From positions 4,990,488-5,054,487 of the forward strand of contig JAJEKV010000053.1 in the NCBI GenBank assembly GCA_021234155.1: 64,000 nt of DNA, read 5' to 3'. Shown here piece by piece: positions 45,776 to 54,353 of this stretch. The notes beneath the pieces are model-generated. The model searched no databases. It had not been told where the DNA came from and saw only the letters and a list, made by a program, of their open reading frames with translations. Source of the DNA: Isoetes taiwanensis. Taxonomy: Eukaryota > Streptophyta > Lycopodiopsida > Isoetales > Isoetaceae. The first letter of the stretch is position 1. Each line of letters starts with the position of its first letter. The position numbers and the translations under genes were made by a program.

Positions 45776-47311
45776 TCATTCCTGTTGTCGCCGGTAAGAT
45801 GGATTATCCTCCAGGAACTTTTTCACTTGGGCTGTTCCCACTGAATGGCCCAAGTTCCTAAGGACATTGGCTGGAGATCCACCTTGTAATGCTCTTGCCA
45901 AATCTTCTATTCTCGGTGGGAGGTATAAGCATCGCCATCTTACTGCCTTGCCTTTGTAAGGTATGGCGAAGTCGAAGACGTCGAGTGCTACCGCTCTCTT
46001 CACCAGGATTGCATACTCGGTATTAAGGGGTAACCGCGCATGCCGGCCGAATCCTGAGAGTGCAATCAGCAACGATACTCCTTCCTCGCCTCTGGGGGTG
46101 AACTTGCGGTGGATAACCGCTATTCTTCCATCCATCAGCAGTGGCAGGTAATACCGTAGTGACCTGTCGTTGAGGCCGGGTCCTCGGCCACTCTGCAGAT
46201 CCAGCTCTCAGGTTCGCTTCGAAGTCATCAACCTCCACCGTGGTGGGCTCCCCCGTAGTCTCTCGACAAGGCTGGGCCCTCCCGAGGTCGAATTCGCTGT
46301 CCTCTCCGGGGAGGTGCTCATGGACGAGCTTGCCGTTAGGATGTTTGAGGTCGCATAGCGGATCCCCATCCGTCCTGAAGAGCAAGGAACTCTTCCTCCG
46401 CTCGGTAGCTTGTTTCTCCGGCTTTAATGCGCCTCCATAACCCCGCCTGATGTTGCCGTAGGCTTGGATGTCGAGGTAAACTCTCGTGTAAGTGTCGGCT
46501 TCCCCTTACTTGGAGGGGAAAGTCCGGATTCTCCTGGACGATGAAGTCGCCCAAGTCCGCTCTTCTGAGTTGGTGCAAAGCAACTCTTCGAGTGCCTGCT
46601 CCTTTCCCCTCCGGGAGGTTTTGAATGTCGCTTAGGAGCAGAAACTCCTCACCTTCGACAATAATGGGAGCTAGGCTTGTGATGCCTAACCCAAGGGGTG
46701 GCGCGACTCTGAGAGTCTGCCGGCTTCTTCGGGGTCTTGCCACTCTGCTCACGCTTGCCCGCTCTTCCGCTGGGTCGAGCTCGACATAGTCTTCCTCTTC
46801 TTCTGATTCCTGTTCATCCGAGTCTTCTTCCTTCCCTTCGTGCTCCTGTTCATACTGTGTGAGGAGCCGTTGTTCTGCTGCTATGGCCAATGGGTCCACG
46901 TCCATGGGGGAATGGAGGTTTCCCCCACGGTGTTCTCGGCACGGTGGGTGAGAAAGATTGTCGGCGGTGTTGAAAGAGAAGTACTTGGTCCCGCTGGGAT
47001 TAGGACCATTGGCTCGGTGTGCGGTGCGCCTTTTGTTTGTGAGGTATTTGGCGATGTTCGGGACATCGCCTAATGCGCCCTAGTGGACCTGCCTTTAGGA
47101 ACAAAATAGCCTACACAAAGGGGAGTTGCACTAGCCGGGTTCTACCCTAGCTTGGAACTCAGTCAAGACTCTACTATAAGCTTGGGTCGCGTGCAAGGTT
47201 GCTTGGACATCTACCTCCTTCCTGAAGATCTGGAAGATTTGGTCGACGTCGGCCTCGGTGATATGTTACCGGGCGCTGTACTCATCATCCGGTGGAAATC
47301 GAAGTTGCCAT
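45776..47311 (-). pseudogene. ORF2 of element E, unknown function (about 510 codons)
   Basis: ATG at 47311 in the context AATCAATGGCAAC, as in C. A piece readable as TEADVDQIFQIFRKEVDVQA and LTEFQARVEP matches C. The frame 46336-46905 starts MDVDPLAIAAEQRLL and has an acidic patch (EDSDEQESEEEEDYVELDP) then LAPIIVEGEEFLLLSDIQNL. The frame 45776-46135 has VIHRKFTPRGEEGVSLLIAL, GFGRHARL and the C-terminal VGTAQVKKFLEDNP. No known domain was recognised. Conservation with C shows a real protein. Confidence 0.75.
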
Positions 47312-47420
47312 TGATTAATTGCGTAAGAGGGTAACAAACGGTTGCAAGAGCCAGGGAGTTGAGAAATCGGCTAGAAGGGCAGGAGCAGATTTGTAGGGTG
47401 CTATCCGAGAAGTGAGGGGT

Positions 47421-47429
47421 CTATTTATA
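47421..47429 (-). promoter_or_regulatory. TATA box before ORF2 of E
   Basis: TATAAATAG on the minus strand, 110 bp upstream of the ORF2 ATG. Confidence 0.7.
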
Positions 47430-47619
47430 GAAACGGGAAAACCCTAATTTTTGGATGACTTGAAAATTTCCTAGGGTTGGGTAATTCTAGCCTATCCGAG
47501 GTCAAAATGGGAGTTTGAGGACTATATGGGATGCTTGAACAAGGCTAGATTACCTAAAAGATGCTATGCAATAGGTTGAAGGTGACTTTGACAAGTCCCT
47601 GGTGAAGAAATGGTAAGAG

Positions 47620-47688
47620 GTCTCACTTGCGCCTACCGCTTCAAAACTAACTTTTAGTTCTTTGACCCGGCGTTGAAAGCCGTGAGAC
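47620..47688. promoter_or_regulatory. palindrome 4 of E (before ORF2)
   Basis: GTCTCAC...TTGCGCC faces GGCG...GTGAGAC, with the centre AAAACTAA/TTAGTT. Confidence 0.75.
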
Positions 47689-47821
47689 ATCGGGCCTCAT
47701 TTCGATCAAAAGCTGTCTAATTTGGGTAAACTAATGGTGTAAGGGTGATGGGCTCATCAAATCAGGCAGAATTGACCCCTTTATTTGGTCGATTTGGAGC
47801 TGTTTTGGTCAAGTTTATGAG

Positions 47822-47889
47822 GTCTCGACGGCTTGCGCCTCGCTTCAAAACTAACTTTTAGTTTTCGCGACCGGCGCCGAGTGTGAGAC
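47822..47889. promoter_or_regulatory. palindrome 3 of E (before ORF2)
   Basis: GTCTC...GCTTGCGCC faces GGCGCCGAG...GTGAGAC, with the centre AAAACTAA/TTAGTTTT. Confidence 0.75.
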
Positions 47890-48015
47890 ATCATGTCTCG
47901 GCTTGCAAATGTCCTATTTCACTGAAATAAAAGCTAAAACTTATTAATTTGCTCTAATTAACCAAGTTTATGTCATCAAGGTACACAAAATTGCTCTATA
48001 TTACAAAATTTTTAA

Positions 48016-49271
48016 TTATTTACAACAAAAAGTTTCTAAGGCCGTTCTCCTTTTTATGCGGGTCGCAAGACTCATGTCTTGTCGCATTAGGGTTACCGCT
48101 TTGGCGTGGGCGGCTGTTGAATCTTCAAAATGTTGCACTATCTTTGCCTCAGCCGCCTCTTGCATTGCCGGCGCCCTCGTCAAGTGACTCTAAAGTACAT
48201 TGTAGGCTGCATCACTTCTCGCACCAAAGGCGAGGGGGCCGCGAGGAATGGGGAGACCCGTGGCTACTTGTTGGAAGTGTCTAATCTCCCTTAGCTCTTC
48301 TCTCCACCTCCTTTCTATCAGCTTTCTTCTTTGGTGGTGGCTTGGGAACCTTGGGCTTGATTGGTGGCGGCTTCAAGGTCTGGCACTTTGTGCGCCCTCC
48401 CTCGATGATCGACCACTGTTTTCTTCATAGTACTTCTTTGTAGGCTTCCCATTTCTTCATATAAGCCTCGTGCTCCCTCATCTTTCTTTTCGTATATCTT
48501 TACCACATGCGGTGGCGTAAGCTTCAAACAGGCCAGTCGTGCTACTTCTTTCTATCCCCTTAGAGATTTTCGGGGGTTTACGCACTTGGTCTTCTTTGGG
48601 GTTGCTCGGTCTTGGCTGGTCGGGCACTACACGTTGCGTCGTCAGGGTGCTTAGAAGAGCTTCCACCTGCAGCATTAGGGTTGAAGTCCCCATCGGAAAG
48701 TCGTCGGAGGAGTTGGGAGGGGTTGCGTCGGCTTGCGGCTCCTTGATGGCGATCTTGGGGTTAGGCCTCTTCCTCGTGAGGCGATCCTTGACTTCCTTGT
48801 GCCAATACGAACTTCCCTTTCGCCTTCTTCTTCTCTTCTGCTGCCTTTTGTTCCTCTTCCTCCCTTTTCCTCTTTTTGTCTTCCTTTTTCTCTTCTGGCC
48901 TTTCGTACTTTTCGATGAACCTTCTAAGATGCGCTACCTCTGGTAGCTCGGACTGTCACTTGCTCATCTGCTCGAGGATCTCGGTGGATCGCGTCTGAAT
49001 GGTCTTACGCTTGTTCTGCTGCGGATCTCCGCTTCTATTTCTTCATACACCTCCCTCGTCTCCTCGTCCATGGGTTGGTGATGTGGCCTCGTCACTCCGC
49101 TTTGCTGATTGAAGACATCAATCGGCTCGGATCAATCCTGCTCCTCGTCAGAAGGCGAGCGACCCCCTCGCTTGAGCCTCTCACGAAGCATCTTCGAATG
49201 ATCTCCATCTCAGTGGCGCTGGTGGTTTCGCCTGGGCGACGCTTCCTTGCGGTCTGTTTGGTTCGGGCCAT
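48016..49271 (-). pseudogene. H3L of element E: histone H3 tail, linker and histone fold
   Basis: The ATG at 49271 (A at -3, G at +4) begins MARTKQTARK then RRPGE, as in C but with five different synonymous codons among the first ten. Later pieces also match C: MDEETREVYEEIEAEI (start 49074), an E/K-rich block (EEKKEDKKRKREEE), and MKKWEAY with LKPPPIKPKVPKPPPKKK. After a frameshift come LREIRHFQQ and LPIPRGP, and finally MQEAAEAKIVQHFEDS, HAKAVTLMRQDMSLATRI and a short tail to the TAA at 48016. Total about 418 codons, almost the same as C (425). It needs several frame changes, some at CTG/CAG sites. Confidence 0.88.
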
Positions 49272-49371
49272 GCTTTACGGATCGTCAATCGGATAAAAGC
49301 GCCGAAAGATCGCCTAAGTTGGGAAGAGCGGATTTCTAGGGCTTGGACGAAAAAATGAGGGGGTTCTACAT

Positions 49372-49380
49372 CTATTTATA
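49372..49380 (-). promoter_or_regulatory. TATA box before H3L of E
   Basis: TATAAATAG on the minus strand, about 100 bp upstream of the ATG. Confidence 0.7.
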
Positions 49381-49483
49381 GCTTGGGAAATTTTAGGTCA
49401 AAACTCAAGTTGCTCTGTTTAACATGCTAAGGCACCAACTTAGTTAAAGCTTATACTTATTTCAGACTTTTTCTACCTATTGG

Positions 49484-49548
49484 TCTCACAGCTTGCGCCT
49501 CGTTCCAATACTAATGTTTAGTTTTGCGACCAGGCGCGAGCTGTGAGA
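49484..49548. promoter_or_regulatory. palindrome 2 of E (before H3L)
   Basis: TCTCACAGCTTGCGCCTCG faces GGCGCGAGCTGTGAGA, with the centre ACTAATGTTTAGT. Confidence 0.85.
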
Positions 49549-49672
49549 TCTCATACATTTCTAGGGTTTTTAGGTAATTAAAACATGCTATTCTAACTAA
49601 TTCCTACCTTAGAATTAGCCTTACCACATTATTTTTCTCAAATTCATCATGTTTTGGTGTTCTTGGCTCGAT

Positions 49673-49739
49673 GTCTCACAGCTTGCGCCTCGCTTCAAAA
49701 CTAAAATTTAGTTCTGCGACCAGGCGCGAGCTGTGAGAC
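49673..49739. promoter_or_regulatory. palindrome 1 of E (before H3L)
   Basis: GTCTCACAGCTTGCGCC faces GGCGCGAGCTGTGAGAC, with the centre AACTAAAATTTAGTT. The arms differ in sequence from those of C yet remain complementary. Confidence 0.87.
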
Positions 49740-49938
49740 CACCTCACTTGGAAAAATTTTGGCTCATTCTTTTTAATCTTGTTAAATTCCAATTCACTTA
49801 ATTGTTACTAGCTTAGCATAAACTACAAAATTGAGAGAAAAAAAAAAAAATTTCCCACTTTTCGAGGCTTGAGGATCCTATCAAGTTAGTACTACTGGGA
49901 ACATGGTCAGTGCTTTGCTCTTGCTCTCCAAGAACATT

Positions 49939-49950
49939 GCTCTGATACCA
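49939..49950 (-). promoter_or_regulatory. primer-binding site of E (initiator tRNA-Met)
   Basis: TGGTATCAGAGC on the minus strand, next to the 5' LTR end at 49952. Confidence 0.92.
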
Positions 49951-49951
49951 T

Positions 49952-51496
49952 TGTGACGTCCCCTACTCGTATACGGTGCCCTCACCGTATACAAGCGAGA
50001 GTTCTTCCCCACACCAGCTCCATGTCGATCTGGGGCCCTCCACGTATCATCGCACCGCAAAAGCGAGTCCCAGTGGGAAGAGTGAAGGTGTCATTCTACC
50101 CTGTCTCCTCGGGGGCCTACCTAGCTGTGAAGCGTAAACATACATGTCGGTACTCAACATAATCCTCCATCCACCCGGAAGGGTGGTATATCAACATCTG
50201 CATAGACAATGGTCAAGCACATCATATAGGAATCCTACCCAAGGCTCGAGACTCAAAGGGATGACCACTCGGCTTGGGTCTCCGAGTTCATTGCGCACGA
50301 AATTCATGGCAATGGATTTGGGCGGGCATAGGAACATGGCATAGGGTTGTCCACTCCATCCGCCCCTCACACACACTGCGAGTAGGGCTGAAAAGTGTCG
50401 GGACTGGATCAGAAGCCCCCGGATGCATAGCCGAGGGGCTATTCCCGGGTTATCATCCCAGCCCGATGGGGCAGGTAGGGATCACTCCCTCAGAGATCTA
50501 CATGCTTGACTCAAGGTGACTAGAGGGCCACTACCCGTGATTCGACCGAAACCCGGAAAGTGTACACCACTTCACGGGTGTCGAGCCCATGCCTTACCCA
50601 CACTCAGTGGTAAGCCATTAGGCCTAGTCACAATGATCCCCGGTAGGCTTTACACACCAGAGGGATCGTTCAAGAGTCAGAACATGAACCTCCTTCTTCT
50701 CACCCGGTCGGCCCCTTCACCCACAACCGTGTGTGGCTCTTGTACACAGGCGAATCTACAAGTGTGCTAGAGAGGCTACTCTAGGAGCATCAACTACAAG
50801 CTTTAGGGCCTCTACCCCCCTTCCCAATACAAGGAGTTCACAGAGATACATCATCCAAATACATCACAGAAGAACTAAAGAACTAGATCTAATCATAGAG
50901 TTAGGTTCTTTAGTTAGTGTCCGAGATCTAAGATCTAGATAGCTGCTATGGGCAATTTAATAGTCTAAACCTACTGATTCTATGACTAGAAGACGGTTTA
51001 AGCTATTAAATTGACCAAATACCTGATCCTTGAGTGGCTCCTCTAACCCGAAGTTCAACCATCCCTTTGGGCTGATCGAATTCGGAGGCCCGATGCATCC
51101 GCGGCAGGCGCCGGGAGGCGATTTTGGCTCCTGGGGCAGCCAAAACTGAGCTCTAAAACCCTAAGGACGAAAAACTAGCAAGCTAGGGTTTTCCTACCCT
51201 AAATAGACATGGGGTTTAGGCTAGGGTTTCCAATTACCCATTTTGGCATGTGGGATAATTGGAAAGGCCCCACTTGCCTTTAATGGCTCGGTGGCAAAAT
51301 ATGCCAACATGGAAAGGTGTGCCCACATTAATGTGCACATATGCACATTAATAATATATGAACACTCCTAGCAAGTTGCCCCTAGGGCTACTTACCTGGC
51401 TATCCGTTGGCGTACACGTCGGTCGGAGTGGCGTGTACGCGTGACAGGGCAGTACAGTATACGTCCTGGGACCGTATACTGTGCTGGAACGTCACA
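49952..51496 (-). repeat. 5' LTR of E (1545 bp)
   Basis: Full-length LTR in reverse orientation, TGTGACGTTCC...GACGTCACA on the element's strand. Same family as 62368-63902. Confidence 0.94.
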
Positions 51497-51501
51497 GAAG
51501 C
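51497..51501. repeat. target-site duplication of element E (right)
   Basis: GAAGC. Removing E and one TSD copy restores the reading phase of H3L of C. Confidence 0.9.
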
Positions 51502-51830
51502 CAGCAGCAAGGAAGCCAGGATCGAGACTGTTGCAAGCAGTCCGAGAGATCCGGCATTTTCAGAGAAGTTACGGCCTTCTCATTCCCCGAGCATCATTCG
51601 CCAGACTTGTCAAGGAGGTCGTACAGGAGTTCGACACGAGCATGAGAGTCACAGGCGAGATGCTGCTAGCCTTACAAGAAGCAGCTGAGTAGAAGTTGGT
51701 GCAGCATTTTGAAGACTCGAGAGCGTGCACCTTGCATGCCAAGAGAGTGACTCTGATGACCAAGTACATGACTTGGCAAGTTCTATTAAAGGAGAATGTT
51801 AATTTTGTAAATAATAAATTTTGTGAATAA
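51502..51830 (+). pseudogene. H3L of element C, 3' part: histone H3 fold
   Basis: It continues the frame of 26174. The fold starts at about codon 322 of 425. Alpha-N/alpha-1 read AVREIRHFQ, LLIPRASFARLVKEV and VQEFDTSMRVT. Alpha-2 reads LLALQEAAE, then an amber codon (51690-51692), then KLVQHFEDS. Alpha-3 reads LHAKRVTLM. This is the order and spacing of histone H3. REIRHFQ, LLIP-ASF and ALQEAAE are closer to plant CENH3 than to H3.1, while the loop after alpha-1 has H3 length rather than the longer CENH3 loop. After HAKRVTLM the sequence departs from the usual H3 end (no RIRGERA). TAA at 51828-51830. Confidence 0.9.
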
Positions 51831-51919
51831 AAAGTTTTGTAGAGTAAGTTCTGAGTGCATAAATATTGATAATCAGGGTAAATTAGTAGTATTTGCTTTT
51901 TGTTTTAGTTAAAATGGAC

Positions 51920-51990
51920 ATCATATGGTCAAGGAATGCGCCAGAGCATCGATCTAAATTTTAGGTCAGGCCCCAGGCGCACACCATGAG
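51920..51990. promoter_or_regulatory. palindrome 3 of C (before ORF2)
   Basis: ATGCGCC faces GGCGCACACCATGAG, with the centre GATCTAAA/TTTAGGTC. The left outer arm (CATATGGT) is diverged. Confidence 0.75.
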
Positions 51991-52130
51991 TATTTCACAT
52001 CAAAAAAGGTCCCAACCATCTCCAAATCGGCCAAGAAAAGGGTCAATCTTGCATATCTCGGTGAGACCATCATGTTTTGATCCTTAGTTTATCCTGTTTA
52101 GATAAGTTTTGACCAAATAGGGCCAAATTG

Positions 52131-52193
52131 CTCACGGTATACGCCAGGACCTCAACCTAAATTTTAGGTCAGCCTTCTAGCGCACACCGTGAG
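52131..52193. promoter_or_regulatory. palindrome 4 of C (before ORF2)
   Basis: CTCACGGTATACGCC faces GCGCACACCGTGAG, with the centre ACCTAAATTTTAGGT. Confidence 0.82.
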
Positions 52194-52388
52194 TACTTTC
52201 AGCATTATCTCTCTCATGCTACCTCCAATTGACCTCAAATTTGTTGTAGTAGGTTCATTAGATATTCTTAATCATGCTCATACCTTCAAACTAGCCTTCA
52301 AATCCTCATTTTGACCTCAAAATAGGTGAGAATTGCCAAACCCAAAAATTTTCCAAGTTTTCCAAAAATTAGGGTTTTTCCCTTTTCC

Positions 52389-52397
52389 TATAAATAG
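52389..52397 (+). promoter_or_regulatory. TATA box before ORF2 of C
   Basis: TATAAATAG, 121 bp upstream of the ATG at 52510. Confidence 0.7.
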
Positions 52398-53013
52398 GCC
52401 CCCCATATCTCACTTAGCATCTTACAGGTTTGCTCTCAGCTTTTAGGCGATTTTCCAGCTCCCTTAGGCGCTTCAAGAGCTGTTTGTTAGTCTCATTCAG
52501 TCAAGATCAATGGCAACTATAGATTTCAGGCGATGGTACAGCGCCAGTGCTCATGTGGCTGAAGCTGATATCAATGCCATTTTCCAAGTTTTCCAGAAGG
52601 AAATAGACATCCAAGCCACTTTGTAGGCAACCCCATCCTATATGGAAGTCATGACTGAGTTCCAAGCTAGGGTAGGACCATCCTTAGTACAGCTTCCCCC
52701 TTGTACAGAATATTTTGTTCCGAAGCAATCCCTTCAAGCAGCCTTGGGTGATGTCCCGAACATTGCCAAGTACCTGAACAACAAAGTTGCTAGGTTGCCA
52801 GATTACATGGTCATGACAGTTAATAAGGCCAAATATTTCTCCTATACCGCTGCCTTAGCCATCTTTCTCTCTCACCGTACCCAGAACCCCTCCATCCCGG
52901 CCATGGATGTGGACCCCCTAGCCTCTTCAGCAGAGGGTCAGCTCCTCTTGCAAAAGCAGAGCAAGAAGGGAGAGCCGAAGACGAAGAGCTCGACTCAGAC
53001 GACGAAGACTACC

Positions 53014-53555
53014 ATTAGGGATTTTTTGAGATCATAAAAGGGCCTTCTAAGAACTGTTGACTAAGCTATATGAACTACCAATCAGAAAACATAACTGATA
53101 ATCCAGTCAGCAAAACAGTTATAACTAACTCACTGGATCACATTTTCTAGCATAAGTGTTGATAGAAAAGTCCAAATGAGCTATTGTTTGGTGCAATAGA
53201 TAGATCTCATTGAGATCTTTCCAACCTTAGGTGGTTTGCATATCTTTTAGCCCCGTAGGATAGTAAAAAATGGTAAAACCATATTTTTTGGAGTTTTGAC
53301 AATCATAAGTGGTTAAAATATGTGCAAAGCACCTAAGGTTAGAAAGATTTCAATGAGATCTATCTATTGCACTAAATTAGAGCTCATTTGGACTTTTCTA
53401 TCAACAGTTATGCTAGAAAATGTGATCCAGTAAGTTAAACAGCTTTGCTGACTGGACCCGTCAGGCTCTGATTTCTGATTGGTAGTTCATTTATCTTCAT
53501 TTGGCTTAGTTGGCATGTTTTGAAGGCCCTTTTTTAATCTCAAAAAAACCCTAAT
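53014..53555. mobile_element. 542-bp foldback element (MITE-like)
   Basis: Almost the whole length is one inverted repeat. The ends are ATTAGGGATTTTTTGAGAT and its near-complement (CTCAAAAAAACCCTAAT). Inner matching blocks include aactaccaatcagaaa, ccagtcagcaaa and ctgttgatagaaaagtccaa-type segments. No coding capacity. It sits in ORF2 and its removal leaves the flanks in frame if the ends are taken as CATTAGGG...CCCTAATC without a TSD. Confidence 0.85.
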
Positions 53556-54353
53556 CGAGTTCGACCCAGACCAGGAGCGGCGACAAGCAGAGTAGTCTTT
53601 CGACCAGGACCTGCAGACCCACAGGATCGCTCCTCCACTCGGGCCAGGTATCACAAGCCTAGCCCCCATCATCATCAACGGCCAGGAGTACCTGCTCCTG
53701 AGTGACATCCAGAACCTCCCCGAATGCAGAGCCAGGGAGTACAGGCGCGACGAGTTGCTGCACCTTCTGCGGCAACAACCAGATCTGGATGACTTCATCA
53801 ATCGGGAGGCTTCCAACTTCCCAATCAATGTAAGAGAAGCCGACACCTACACCGGGGAGTCGACTTCAGATATCCAGGCATATAGCAGCATCCGACAAAT
53901 GATGACAACTCGGGACCTGCCTTCAGAAGAAGAATTCTATGCCATCCAAGAACGGATGGGGATCCGTGGCAAGACCGCAAATATTTTGATGCCAAGTCCT
54001 TCGACACCAGCTCCCATAGGTGTTCAGAGAAGAGGCGAGATCGACCTGACAAGAATCGCATCAACAATAAGGGACCACAGAAACCTGACGGAGATTCACG
54101 TCGATGAATATGTGGGAAGACATAGAGCTGGTGCCGGACCCGACGAAGAATCAACAGCGACAGGCAGGGACAGGTCGCTAAGGTATTACCTTCCTCTACT
54201 GTTGGACGGGAGAATAACGGTCATCCATCGCAAATTCAGCCCAAGGGGCGAAGAAGGAGTATTCATGCTCATCGCACTCTCAGGCTTTGGTAGGCATGCT
54301 CGACTAATTCCAACAGTTGACCATGTCATCCTAGTCAAGAGAACGGTGGCACT

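Larger units (their letters stand above)
26175..51496 (-). mobile_element. element E: minus-strand sister copy of C
   Basis: Same LTR family, same tRNA-Met PBS (49939-49950), same polypurine tract (about 39965-39978) and same gene order as C, in opposite orientation, with TSD GAAGC. Its 3' LTR is split by element D. Without D it is about 13.1 kb and contains no other obvious nested insertion. It carries H3L, ORF2 and gag-pol, all with frame breaks. Many breaks coincide with altered CAG/CTG sites and may be assembly artefacts. Confidence 0.95.
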
